Origin: Selaginella moellendorffii
Lineage: Eukaryota > Streptophyta > Lycopodiopsida > Selaginellales > Selaginellaceae
Reading direction: 5' to 3'
DNA length: 64,000 nucleotides
Assembly: GCF_000143415.4 (NCBI RefSeq)
Contig: NW_003314351.1
Coordinates: 289,145 to 353,144, forward strand
The number at the start of each line of letters is the position of its first letter. Within the stretch, counting starts at the first letter, position 1. The notes under the pieces were generated by a model. It worked only from the letters and a program-made list of their open reading frames with translations. It was not told the origin of the DNA and searched no databases. Of this stretch, positions 30,171 to 40,710 are shown piece by piece. The translations under genes and the position numbers were made by a program.

Positions 30171-31589
30171 ATGGAAAGCCTCGGCTGCAAAGCAGCAATT
30201 TCTCACCTCGGCTGTGCGGCCGCACCGAGAATCGCAAGATCGCTATTACCAGGTTTGCGAATCCCTGTAAGTCCCTTGAAGCATGGTAGATCCCTCTTGA
30301 TCAGAGCTTCATCACCTGGAAACCTCCCTGTAAGCAATGGTAACGGTCAGAGAAAGAAAAATGACGCTCTCCAAGAGACAATCTTTCAGCTAGAGGGGCT
30401 GTTGAAAGAACCTGGTGAGGTGTTGAATGACATCGGCGAACAGCTCTCAGCCAAGGACTTGCAGCTCGTTCTCTCTTACTTTGCGGAAGAAGGTAGAGAT
30501 TCTTGGTTTGCGCTGGAAGTCTTCGAGTGGATGCAAAAAACCAACCGAGTGGAAAATGACACACACCAATTGATGATGTCGATCATGGTGAATTGGGCGA
30601 TGAAGCTGGTGGAACAAGAGAAACCTGTGGAACAAGTGAAAGCGCTGTTAGAAGACATGTACTGCGTGGGCCTAACTCCAGAATCGCGCATTATGCACTC
30701 TATAGTAGCTGCCTACTGGGAAAAAGGAAAGGCGTCCGAGGCACTTACTTTTGTAAAGGAGGTGATGAGCTCCAAGTGGTACCAAGACCGAGCTGACGAT
30801 CCTCTACAATATCTCATCGTAAAGATGGTCTCCAGCAAGCAATCCAAGCAGGCGATTCGACTAGTGACCGAGGTCCGAAATGGTGGTCTACTGTTGAAAG
30901 GCACAACGTACAGCGCTGCGATGCTGGCTGCAGTTCACGAACAAGAGCAGCTGAGCTTTGCTGTTCACCAGCTGCGAAAGTATCAGAAGAAAGGCGTCAT
31001 TAGCATCGAAGGCAGCGACAAGTCCATAAGAACTTACGAGGCATCGTTGCATCGTCAAGCCGAGCAGTTTACTCAATGGGCAGCCGAGGACGAGCAGCCG
31101 CAGGAACTTATGCCGACGATCTACGAAAGACTGCTAGCAATGTACTGTCTGGCAGGCAAAGGTCTCGATGCGGAGCGTAGCTTGTGGAAGCTGAAGCTGG
31201 CAGGACGGTCCCCAGCTCCGTCCATGTTCAACACGATACTCGGCATATGTGCTTTCAATAACCGAGCCGAAGACGCTTATCGGATCTTTGGAAAGATGGA
31301 AGCGTCGGGAAGAGAAGCGACCAAGTTAACCTTCTCCGTGCTGATTGGAGGCTTCATCAAAGGTGGTAATCCCGCTGAGGCAGCTTCGGCCATGTCTAAG
31401 ATGTTGGAGCGAGGACTTCGGCCGGAGGTGCCAGAGATGCTTGTCGTGCTGAGGTCTTTGCGGAGCGCTGACATGGTGCCGTTGTATATGAAGCTTGCCA
31501 AAACTCTCTCCGACGAAGGACTGATGGAGCCTCGCATCATGTACTTTTACATCGACTCGATCAAGCTCTGTATCATCCGCCTGTTGTGA
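30171..31589 (+). CDS. P-type PPR protein, plastid-targeted (predicted)
   Basis: A single exon; from ATG 30171 it encodes 472 aa (an in-frame ATG at 30153 adds 6). The first ~50 residues are basic and Ser/Arg-rich with few acids (AAPRIARSLLPGL, HGRSLLIRASS), as in a plastid transit peptide. Landmarks are KDLQLVLSYFAEEGRDSW, VFEWMQKTNRVEND, LEDMYCVGLTPES and IVAAYWEKGKASEA, then late PPR motifs (MFNTILGICAFNNRAEDA, FSVLIGGFIKGGNPAEA). It is unlike the other four PPRs here in having P-type units with degenerate spacing and no PLS ending. It probably acts in plastid RNA processing or translation (family inference). Confidence 0.82.
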   Translation: MESLGCKAAISHLGCAAAPRIARSLLPGLRIPVSPLKHGRSLLIRASSPGNLPVSNGNGQRKKNDALQETIFQLEGLLKEPGEVLNDIGEQLSAKDLQLVLSYFAEEGRDSWFALEVFEWMQKTNRVENDTHQLMMSIMVNWAMKLVEQEKPVEQVKALLEDMYCVGLTPESRIMHSIVAAYWEKGKASEALTFVKEVMSSKWYQDRADDPLQYLIVKMVSSKQSKQAIRLVTEVRNGGLLLKGTTYSAAMLAAVHEQEQLSFAVHQLRKYQKKGVISIEGSDKSIRTYEASLHRQAEQFTQWAAEDEQPQELMPTIYERLLAMYCLAGKGLDAERSLWKLKLAGRSPAPSMFNTILGICAFNNRAEDAYRIFGKMEASGREATKLTFSVLIGGFIKGGNPAEAASAMSKMLERGLRPEVPEMLVVLRSLRSADMVPLYMKLAKTLSDEGLMEPRIMYFYIDSIKLCIIRLL

Positions 31590-31644
31590 ATCCTTGTGAA
31601 AATAAATAAACTCCCTTGACTCCACCTTCTCGCGCCTGGCTAAA

Positions 31645-32400
31645 GAAACGACGGATGAATGTCGTCTGTCACAAGTTCGTCCGCGAGGCATCTTCAGGTA
31701 CGCTTAGATTCTCCGGAAGGAACCACTTTCTGCTAGAAACTGAGCTCTGCCCTGCAAATCCGTATCACGATCCTCTTTGTTTCATCGGTCCCCAGATACT
31801 TCCTCCATTTGCTCGAAACTGTCCTTGTTTCAGTCCTTCTGCTAGCTCCACCAGCATTCTGCTTTCTGCGGTCCCTGTTTCAGACTCAGTGCCGCATCTT
31901 CCCGAATTCCGGTCGTTCTCCACAGAGACACTTTCCTTTCCGCACGAGCTTCAAACTGTGAATCCTGCGAAGTGTTGCAATCAGAAAAAGGAGAAGAGAA
32001 CAAAAGCAATTTATCAGAGAGACTCACCCCGGCCTCTAAGAACTCGGTCCATTTGCTTGGCTCAGTTTCATTACCATGGACATACTTTCTCCACCTTCAT
32101 ACTCTTGTGTGGTGAGATCTCCCACGTCATTCGGCTCAAAGTGATCTTGCTGGTGCGCTAGAGTGGAGTACTTCAGCGTTTGGACCAGCTCTCGAATTTT
32201 CTTTGCAGCGCCAGAGCGTTCCATTGGTGACCGCATTGCAAACGCTACAGCACCATTTGCTTTTTTCCGTGGATTGACCTGCACGAGGTTAGCTCGAGGT
32301 TTTCCATAACGTACCTGGAACATTTTGCACGCGTAACATCGCCACCCGAGAAATTTTGAGCTTCCGGCTGGTACCTTAGATCTTGGAGCTTTCTTCGGTC
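31645..32400 (-). pseudogene. Inverted, decayed duplicate of MRNIP plus the 5' edge of RPB9
   Basis: On the minus strand this region matches the 27.67-28.80 kb segment piece by piece. It includes a stretch identical to RPB9's first intron boundary (CAAGATCTAAGGTACCAG, about 32370-32390), the MRNIP exon 1 end (TACGCGTGCAAAATGTTCCAG), exon 2 (SGAAKKIRELVQTL, DHFEPNDVGDLTTQE) and the 3' end (reverse of GACGAACTTGTGACAG). Intron 1 is retained, so it arose as a DNA copy. It lacks several hundred bases of the parent, has many small deletions and frameshifts, and has lost the start region, so it cannot encode MRNIP. Confidence 0.85.
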
Positions 32401-32627
32401 ACGGCGACGCAGCATTCTTGAGATAATAGCAGAGAGTGCGAATGCCGCTGCTAATCAACCGAGATTTCCAGGAGCTCCTGGCGAATTGCTGCCCAGCCTC
32501 TTGCACGGATCGTGGGCAAGCGTGAGAGGGAGAAACCCTCGTTGCAAAATGGTATAACCCTAGGTGATCATATAGTATTCATATTCCGTCAGCATGTTGT
32601 TACTTTTGATTTGTAGGATTCACTTCG

Positions 32628-32990
32628 ATCGGAGTGCTGGACGTGCTATTCGGACAAGCCGAGTCCATCTGCCCGGCAACTTTTATACTTTTTAGGATCC
32701 ATTGCTGCCAGTGTCGGGAAGTCGATCGGAGTGCTGGACGTGCTATTCGGTCTGCCCGGCAACTTTTATACGTTCGTTAGTGTGGTTTCATTCCGGTGAC
32801 TCTGCCGTGACTGACGAGCTCGTCGAGATTATCCGTGATTCTCCTCGAGAGTGGCGCGGCCGACGTGTTTCTAGATTTCATCGGCTACTCTGGCGGACAT
32901 TTGCCGGAAGAAATGCCTCCCAGAGTCCAGGCAAGTCACAGACGCCCTCCTTGATGTGTGCCTGGAAATCGCTGACGATCAACAGCCGCG
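32628..32990 (+). pseudogene. Fragmentary duplicate of the chlorophyll dephytylase-like gene
   Basis: This stretch matches pieces of the CLD1-like gene at 41.1-41.9 kb in the same orientation. Two partial copies of exon 2 (GGACAAGCCGAGTCCA, CCCGGCAACTTTTATAC) are followed by a junction directly into exon 5 (GACTCTGCCGTGACTGACGA) and on through the start of intron 5. Intron 5 sequence is present, so this is a DNA-level copy with an internal deletion, not a retrocopy. A short segment, GATCGGAGTGCTGGACGTGC, is itself repeated about 70 bp apart. It is non-functional. Confidence 0.85.
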
Positions 32991-33206
32991 AGGCAAGAGA
33001 TTCTGTCGACTCAGCTGCAGGTGTTTCGATCAAAAAGGCCTCGTACTTTCTAGATTCTGGTGAAAAGCATTTGGCTGACCACCTCCATAGCTCCTGACGG
33101 TGGCTTCCACAAAACTTTCGAGTGTTTCCTTTCAGCTCTCGTGACAGAGCTGCTTAAAGGCAAAACATAAGTTATGATCGAAAATATGGTAGCAAAAACT
33201 TTCTCA

Positions 33207-34529
33207 TCAGAGTGCGGTATAGCCTTCCTTGTGCACAATTTGAGCTAAAGATGAATCTCCTGTTCTTACAATCCTCCCGTTGTCCTGTTCGAGTACACAA
33301 ACACGAAGCATCAAGAATTGAATTTTTTTTATGGGGGCGTTTGTACCATGATGTGGACATAGTCTGGGTGGATGTAGTCGAGTAGTCTTTCGTGGTGAGT
33401 GATCATCAGCACTGCATTCTTGCTTGTTCTGAGGCCGTTGATAGCGTTTGCCACGTCTCGTAATGCATCCACATCCAGTCCCGAGTCGATCTCATCGAGC
33501 AGTGCCAAATCTGCTTCTAAAACCTGGCAAACGAAAGGTACGAACAAACGGTCTTAAAAAAGAGAGAAAGAGAGAGAGAGAGAAAAAAACACAAGTCGCA
33601 GTACCGCGAGTTGCAATATCTCGTTCCTCTTCTTCTCGCCACCACTGAATCCCTCGTTCACGTTCCGGTTCAAGAACGTCGGGCTCATGTTCAGCGCTTT
33701 GAGCTTCGGCATAAGGTGCGCGAAGAACTGCAATAGCAGACAATCTCACCTAAAGTTTCACCATCTACAAAAATCACACAAACCTCGAGCGGAGGAAGCT
33801 CCGGCTTATTCAAAGCCGCTCGCCTGGCATTGCACGCCATCCTCAAGAACTCGTCGTTGCTAACGCCAGGCACTTCGATCGGCGACTGGAAGCTCATAAA
33901 CAACCCGGCATGACTTCTCTCCTCCGGCTCCTTGTCAAACAGATTCTCGTTTTTAAAACCCGCGCTGCCGGCAGTGACTTCGTAGTCGGGGTGACCAACG
34001 AGAACCTGGAAAACACGCATCAACAAACGAGGTACAAAAAGAATAAGAGAGCTTACCTTCGCAAATGTGCTCTTTCCCGACCCATTCTTTCCCATGATCG
34101 CATGGACCTGTGAGAGAGTTCACGCAATCAGCTCCACTACTTTGCAAACTCTTCGCTACCTCGCAATGGAAACTAGAACGCCGAAAAACGCACCTCACCT
34201 TCGCGAATTGTCAAATCCACGCCTCGCAGGATCTCCGTCTCGGAATCCGCCACCCGCGCCTTGAGATCCCTCACCTCCAGCAGCACCGCGCCGGCCTTGC
34301 TCGAATCAGCGGAATCCCTGAGCTCCTCCTGCGCCACAGCCATGGCCAGGGCACACCCCGGATTCAAACCCCGCGCCAGAGAGATAGAGACACCACTCCG
34401 CCGCATTCCAATCGGCATCTGGATCACGGACCTCTGCGAGATCTTTGCCGACGGAGATTTCCTCGAGAATTCCGCCAGCGGCTGCGCCAGGGAGCTGCAG
34501 CTCGACGACGAGCACGCCATGACCATCAC
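33207..34529 (-). CDS. ABCI6: SufC-type ABC ATPase, plastid Fe-S assembly (ABCI6/NAP7-like)
   Basis: Six exons (34529-34194, 34107-34057, 34005-33784, 33727-33605, 33523-33347, 33284-33207) give 328 aa. The first ~65 residues are Ser/Arg-rich with few acids, a plastid transit peptide. The ATPase follows: Walker [10 protein letters not shown], the SufC block [18 protein letters not shown], signature [15 protein letters not shown], Walker [12 protein letters not shown] and H-loop [12 protein letters not shown]. The small last exon supplies [14 protein letters not shown], the normal SufC ending; reading through intron 5 would instead give a false stop after QTPP. SufC powers the SufBCD scaffold for plastid Fe-S clusters (established). 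Intron 4 contains a CT-rich microsatellite. Confidence 0.95.
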
Positions 34530-35203
34530 AAAACCTAAAACAGGGGATTCTACTTCCCTAAAGGAATCTTAAATAATTGGAATGTTTGTTTAAGCACAAG
34601 AATATTCTTAATAAGGTTTTTAAAATTTAGGCGCGAAAGGGCGAGGGTTAAGGTTTAGCAAAACGTTGTTGTTTCAGACATTGAGACTCTTTTTTCTACC
34701 GTTACCCAATGCTTGGTTATCTATGATCTTGCTAGAAGATCCTTTTCTAGCGGATGGCCTGATAACTCGTAACTCTCTCAGTAGCTGAGGAGAACCAACA
34801 CTTCGCTGAGGACTCATCATACGAATTTAAGAATCGTCCTCTGCTGCCTCCTGACTGCTGAAATGGTAAATTGCCTTCTATCTCCCAAACTCTTCACTGC
34901 TTTTACACTGCTGTAGGAATGGTAAACAAAAGTTTGTAAACTCCATGAAGGTGGTGTGCCACTTCCATTGCATTGCATCGGTTCTAATCTTGCAAATGTT
35001 AAAACAAGTGCTGGTTGACTACAAATCTGCCATATATAAGATGATTTTATCTTTTGAATTCTCAAGCACCAGCTTGATACCATCTGGTATGCATTGGCAT
35101 TGAGTCAGGGCATCTGGGAGCAACCCAAGGTCATTTTCACTCCCCTACGCAAAGAGGACCCAGGTTAATGAAATTAATTTATGTGGTTATCTTGGGTTTA
35201 GTC

Positions 35204-35280
35204 AACTAATGTTGACTAGAACTGGTCAAATTTGAGTCAACCATAGCTGTGACGAAGGCGCTAGTCAAACTCGAGTCAAT
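35204..35280. promoter_or_regulatory. Cluster of six TTGAC/GTCAA (W-box core) motifs
   Basis: Within about 77 bp the sequence has GTCAA or TTGAC six times, including AGTCAAC, GTTGACT and GAGTCAA. W-box cores are WRKY factor sites, but here no gene start is within 1 kb, so regulatory meaning is uncertain. Confidence 0.3.
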
Positions 35281-37363
35281 TCGTGACGTGTCCGAAAATG
35301 TTCAAGAACGGTTAAGTGCACGAGAAAGTTCTCTAAAAGTTCTATGCTTTCTAGATTAACTGTTCCACGTTCAAGATCCTTTTGAGATCATATGAGGTGT
35401 GTAAAGAGTTCCCCATTGACATCTCGGTGAAGCTGAGCATGCATCGTTGCCTCCATGGAAGAGCAAGCTCTGGGATGAGTCCGAGAAACCGGTAATACAA
35501 GCACAACCACTGGCTTTCTCATAATGTTTTTGTTCTCTCTTGGTGAGATTCTAGACAAGAAAATTTGTTACAACTGGACGAGAACTCGAAGTGTTTTGAT
35601 CCTTCAAAGAGTTAATTGATTTTTGTGTTCTCATGCAAGTCTGGTCGGTCATAAATTCTTCGGCATTGTTTCAAACAAAAGAACTCCTGGAAAACAAAGA
35701 GACTGACAAGTTGCATCCTTAACAACACAAGTCTCTTTTTGCTTCACTTCCCACTCCATCTCAATCGCCTTCCTTGTTGAGCTCTTTTATATGGGTTTAT
35801 ACCTAGTGATTAGTATGGATGTGTCTTTGACACACCTTATATTGAGAAGTTTTAGGATTTTTCTTCTTTGACTTGAGATTATTAACATGTTTTCTAGTGA
35901 CATAGTGTAGCTATATAAAAAGTGTGTGGGCATGGATTTCTTTTGGCTTTATTCTTTCCCAGGACAGCTGTGCAAAGGCAAATTGAATGTGAGCCTGATA
36001 TAATGTGCTCAAAACATGAAATATGGAAGTTTTGTGACTTACAGAGGAAAGTTTGAACTACTTTGCAAACCATAAATCTGTTTGTGTTATTACCAGCAAG
36101 CCTGGTTGGTGCTTAAATTCTCATGGGTCTTGAGAATTTACTCACTCACTTAGTATGCTTTTTCTCTTTGAATTTGGAGATTTGGTAATTGTGTTGGGAG
36201 GTCTATCCTTTCTTATCCTGAGAGCTCAGAGAGTCCCATTCAGATTGAGCTTTGCTTCTTGCCACTAAGAGGAGATGAGAAAATAAAAAACATGAATTAA
36301 AATTTAAACACAAATATCTAAAGATTGGTAAAATAAACTAGAATATACTTGTTTAGGAATATTAATTCAACTTTTTACTATGGTTGGAACATACAGATTT
36401 TGTATAGCTCAAATCTCACACAAAATGATGCCCTTTCATTCAATTGCACACTTAACATGTTTAGGATTTTAACTAATATTTATTTAGTTGGGAAACTGTC
36501 AAGTCACTGCGTATTACTAGTATAATAGAAACTTAGTATTTCTTCTAATTCATGCTTGCAAATGGATTAGCCAATTGATGTTATAGTCAAAGATAATGTC
36601 CACCTAACCTCCCTCAGCAGATCCTTCAATTTGGCATCTACAAGTACAGCTACTATAATATTTGATAGGGTTTTTAGCGATCATTCGAGTTTAAGCAAGA
36701 TAGATAGTGAATGCCACCATGAAAAATTTGGTTGCCGCCAGAAAAAAATGTATGAAATTTATCTATGTAAATAACCATCCACAGACAATAATAGTACAAC
36801 TAAAGAAAATATACTTTGGTTTGAAAATGTTGGCCAGATAATATGTATGTTAGATTGGAAGTATTATAGGAAATAAAAAAACCTAGAGTAAAACGCCCGA
36901 CTTTCAAATGATACTTGATCACTGAGACTGTGTGGCTGTCTATTCCGACCTTTAAGTGGAAACTATACAGGTTGTCGCGTATTTTCACAGCTGGAATGTT
37001 GCTCGCGAGGCGAAGATTGCTCTGTCTGTGATAGAAGCAACGACTTCATTGCTCCAGCAAAGGGATTGTCACTGGGAAAGTAAAAAACAGAAAAGGGATG
37101 TGTGGCACGCTTTCGATTCAAATCTCCATAAATCTTCGCAAATCAGTTTACTTGCTGTGCTTAGCTGCATGCAATGCAATCGTGACAATCGTACCGTACG
37201 TGAGTTTTTGCCGAGCCGTACCCACGCTTTGTGTGGTACAGGTGAAGGAAACTTTGGAGTTCGTTTTTATTGCTCTTGGATGTGAAAGAGAAAGAGCACG
37301 AGAGAGAAAGAAAGATCTTACCCCACAAGAACAAACAAAAGCAAAAGCTAAGATAGTCTACCT

Positions 37364-37392
<29 letters not shown>
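37364..37392. repeat. (GA)n microsatellite
   Basis: About 14 uninterrupted GA units. It lies about 240 bp downstream of the P450 gene's stop codon. Confidence 0.9.
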
Positions 37393-37396
<4 letters not shown>

Positions 37397-37630
37397 ACCG
37401 GAGACAGATGTACTTGGGTGAAAATCAAGCTTGGGTGCTGACGTATACGGCCTCTGGACTTATGGTGGATTTATGGGCGATGGATGGATGGAATGGAGAA
37501 CCAGCTCTGCTTATATTGTGGGATCTCTCGGAGGATTTCTCGGATGAAAGCTTGTGTGTGGTGCGTTAGAACTCAGAAGATGACTCATGAGAGGGAGGAG
37601 AGGATCTAGAACTTAGAAGAGAAGATCAAG

Positions 37631-39352
37631 CTAAGGAGAGTGACGATCGCCATCATCAAAGAGAGGTCTATGGTGGAGCGTCACGGGGAGGCCATTCCGC
37701 ATGAAGAGCGTGAGCGACAGCTTCTGCTTGGCGACATGGCCGTCCACGACGCGGACGCTGAATCGGCTGAGGATGGAAGCTGCGATGGCTTTCATCTGCA
37801 GATAGGCCACGTCTTTGCCCAGGCACAGGCGCGGACCGGCATTGAAGGCCGTGTACTTGAAGGGCGACTCGGGCACGAAGAAGCCGTTCTTGATCCAGCG
37901 CTCCGGCCGGAAGTCGAGGCAGTCGGGCCCCCAGATGCTCTCCATCCGGCCCATGGAATAGATCGAGTAGAGCACTCGCCTCCCCTTCTTGACGCGCGTG
38001 CCGTCGGGGAGAGTGTCGTCCTCCGCCACCTCCTTGTTGTCGATCGGCACCGACGGGTACAGCCGCAGCGATTCCGATAGCGCCGCGTGAAGGTACTGCA
38101 TCGATCGCAGCTCCTCCACGCTGAACTGGTGGATTCCATCGCCATCCTCGCCGCCATCCTCCTCCTCTTCCTCCTCCCGCTCGTCCTCTCCGGGGATCTT
38201 CCGTACGAGACAGTCCGAGTTTCGTACCTCGGGGTCGGAGGCCCGTACGCATCCCCTGCCCGAGCCCCGTACGACGGTGCGCAGCTCGTCCAGGATGGCG
38301 GCCTCCACGCGCGGGTTGGACTGGAGGAGCCAGAAGAACCAGCTGAGCGCGACGGAGGAGGTGTCGCGGCCGGCGAGGATGAAGTTGATGGCGACGTCGC
38401 GGAGGAATTTGTCCGAGTAGCTGGGCTTGCCGGTGGCCGGGTCCGTGGAACTCAGGAAGCACGACAGTAGATCGCTGCGCCGCGAGGGCCGATCGTCGGC
38501 CATCTCCGCCTTGCGCTTGGCGATCACGTCCGCCGCGAACGCCTCGATCGTCTTGAGGCACTCGCGCAGCTTGCGCTCGCGCCGGATGCCCAGCAGCCTG
38601 TCCAGCTTCCAGCTGAATTCCGGGACCGTGAAGCGCAGCAGCGTGAGCGTGGTGGCGACGTCGAAGGCGCGCGCGAACGGCACCCGCGGCAGCCCCGCGC
38701 ACAGGCACCCCGGGTCGGCGCCAAACGCGAGGATGCAGATGTTGTCAAAGGTGAAGCGCAGCATCACGTCCTGGAGGTCAATGGTGGCGGAGGTGGCGGC
38801 GGCGTGGCGGAGAATTGGGAGGAGGCGGCGGTGGACGAGGCGCTGCACGGATCTGGCGGTCAGGTCGCGGAACGACTTGGTGTAGAACTCGAGGCTGGCG
38901 AGCTTGCGCTGGAGCAGCCAGGTGTTGTGGTCGCTGTTGAAGATCCCGCTGCCGAGGAGATCGTGGAAGCCGGCGCGGAGGATCTTGCCCTTGGGGAAGT
39001 TGGCGAAGTTGGTCTTGAGGATGTACTCCACGTTTTGGGGATCGCTCGTCACCACCACGTTGAGGCTGGGGATCCAGGGGACGATGAAGGTGAAAGTGCC
39101 GCCGGTTTGGACGAGGATGCCCGTGACCCAGTCGTATCCCTGCTTGAAGTTGCGCGAGAGCTGCGGGATCATCCCCACAATTGGCCACACCAGCGGGCCT
39201 TTCGCGTTGTGGTAGCGGAGGAAGTGGCAGACGAGGTAAGCGGCGATCATCGCCGCCACGTCCAACCAGGTGATGCGAATTCCGTGCGGGAAGAACGGTG
39301 ATGGATGCGACGGTGCCGATCCCACGGCCTCGACTGACTCCATGGCGCACAA
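37631..39352 (-). CDS. Cytochrome P450, CYP86-type fatty acid omega-hydroxylase
   Basis: A single 573-aa exon in a GC-rich stretch; ATG 39352, or the in-frame ATG 39343. An N-terminal membrane anchor (WLDVAAMIAAYLVCHFL, about 29-45) is followed by I-helix AGRDTSS (about 324), ExxR as ESLR (about 426), a PERW motif and the haem loop FNAGPRLCLG with Cys near 510. The sequences AGRDTSSVALSWFFWLL and KGRRVLYSIYSMGRM are those of the CYP86 clan, ER enzymes that omega-hydroxylate fatty acids for cutin and suberin (established for CYP86A). An acidic insert (about residues 391-408) sits before the K helix. The long open frames on the opposite strand are GC-driven shadows. Confidence 0.93.
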   Translation of the reverse strand: MCAMESVEAVGSAPSHPSPFFPHGIRITWLDVAAMIAAYLVCHFLRYHNAKGPLVWPIVGMIPQLSRNFKQGYDWVTGILVQTGGTFTFIVPWIPSLNVVVTSDPQNVEYILKTNFANFPKGKILRAGFHDLLGSGIFNSDHNTWLLQRKLASLEFYTKSFRDLTARSVQRLVHRRLLPILRHAAATSATIDLQDVMLRFTFDNICILAFGADPGCLCAGLPRVPFARAFDVATTLTLLRFTVPEFSWKLDRLLGIRRERKLRECLKTIEAFAADVIAKRKAEMADDRPSRRSDLLSCFLSSTDPATGKPSYSDKFLRDVAINFILAGRDTSSVALSWFFWLLQSNPRVEAAILDELRTVVRGSGRGCVRASDPEVRNSDCLVRKIPGEDEREEEEEEDGGEDGDGIHQFSVEELRSMQYLHAALSESLRLYPSVPIDNKEVAEDDTLPDGTRVKKGRRVLYSIYSMGRMESIWGPDCLDFRPERWIKNGFFVPESPFKYTAFNAGPRLCLGKDVAYLQMKAIAASILSRFSVRVVDGHVAKQKLSLTLFMRNGLPVTLHHRPLFDDGDRHSP

Positions 39353-40710
39353 TCTAGATATCGCTCCCCCTCTCTCTTTCTATCTCTTGCTCGTCTCCAG
39401 CAATGGACGAAACGATTAAGAGAGCTTCCTTCCTTCTTGAACTTGACGATGGATGATCTTTCGATGGCCAGAAGCTCGAGGATACAGTGCGATTCTCACA
39501 CGAGAGGGAGAGAAAGAGATGGAATCATCATCCGAGAGAAACAGAGGATGATCATCAGCAACTCCTACACTCTCTCGAGATCTCCTCAAAGTAGCTTGGA
39601 TTTCTCGAGCATCGCCCAGCTTGAGCTCCTGCTGCCGCGAGGATTTATACCTCCCGCTGCCCTCCTCCTCCTTCCCAGGTTTCCTTTGGTTACTAGAAGT
39701 TCCTAGCTGGGCGGCCCCGGGTTGGTGTTCTTGTTCTTGATCAATCAATGCGCCAATTTTTTTATTCTTCCTAAAATGGAGAAGCTCATCAACGCCAATG
39801 GCAGCCAAGCTCGCGGGGAGAGAGACGAAGGAATCGAAATGAATCTTGAGACGATTCCTCTCCAGATGCCTTGCTTATAAATGAGATCCTCGCTGGTTCA
39901 CAAGCTTCTTGGAATAGACACGCGTTATACGGGGAATTCCGCGGATTCCCCACCGGAAAGTCCGGCCTCGCGAGATCGACGGTGGCAGATGATGGCGGCA
40001 GAAACCATTGCGGTCACCGCGCGACGACCAGGCTGACACTGGCCGTTGACCAGTCGGAAATAGTCAACGGTTTGTCTTGCTTGCCGTGGTCTAGACACCC
40101 GCAAACTACCAAAGTAAATACTCGATTGATTCCAAGCGTATTCATTGAAATCGTTGGCTTGTCGTGATTTTTGTAAGTTTGTAGGGTCAATCGATTTCGA
40201 TGGGGCGATGCGGATGGATGAATCGCTTTGTTGCATTGCATCGCGGAATAACCAGTAGCGAAGTGTCAATCTCATGTACGGGTGAAGAGATTTCTTGGGC
40301 TCGGATTCTTGATGAAAAGGGATTCCCTCATCAAAGTTGTTGCTGAGACGAACAATCACAAGGTTTTGATCTATATCCTAAACCCCGAGAGAGCTGGTGG
40401 TGGTTTCGTGGCCTCAAGATCAAAGTTTGATTGGGGAGGCGCTGGACCAGCACAATAAATACACAAATTTTCTAAACTCAATCTCTCAATTGTAGGGATG
40501 CGTATAGGTGATGTTCCACTGGGTGTGGATCAAACGTCAATTTCTCGGTGCGCCGTTGCACCAACTAGTTAAGCGGGCGAAGCGAAATTCAATGTGTTCA
40601 TACAAAAGAAAAGTTAAGTGTTTCACATTTCTTCTTCAAATTCCATCGAATCTTTGACGAGGAATCTTTGACTGGTCAATGGCGCTCGAAAGATTTAGGG
40701 CTTTCCAGCG
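39353..40710. other. Divergent region between CYP86 and CLD1 genes
   Basis: A 1.36-kb head-to-head gap. It contains the CYP86 leader and TATA box, a minus-strand frame (39416-39808, 130 aa, no family) in that leader, GTTGACC and GTCAAC W-box cores near 40044 and 40067, and a TTTAGGG motif at 40693-40699 just before the CLD1 start. Nothing else recognised. Confidence 0.4.
39643..39649 (-). promoter_or_regulatory. TATA box of the CYP86-type gene
   Basis: On the minus strand TATAAAT lies about 290 bp upstream of the start codon, implying a 5' leader of about 260 bases. Other leaders in this window appear much shorter. Confidence 0.4.

Larger units (their letters stand above)
34530..37630. other. 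3.1-kb gene-free, AT-rich region
   Basis: No gene recognised. The minus-strand frame 34817-35083 and the plus-strand frames 36956-37285 and 37098-37397 show no family features. Contents noted: a cluster of W-box cores at 35204-35280, a (GA)n tract at 37364-37392, and AT-rich sequence at 36280-36880. It may include old transposon sequence, but I saw no terminal repeats or coding remnants. Confidence 0.4.

Noticed and set aside
33347..33360. SufC ending at QTPP by reading through the 62-bp intron
   Set aside because: Splicing to 33284 restores the standard C-terminus ([10 protein letters not shown]), with good donor and acceptor.
37668..39301. Long open frames (up to 346 codons) on the strand opposite to the CYP86-type gene, and in another frame of the same strand
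   Set aside because: The P450 frame is complete with all signature motifs. The others are Arg/Ala/Gly-rich translations produced by high GC content.
39416..39808. 130-codon minus-strand frame upstream of CYP86
   Set aside because: No family features, and it overlaps the inferred leader and TATA box. It may be a chance frame or a uORF, but I cannot support it as a gene.
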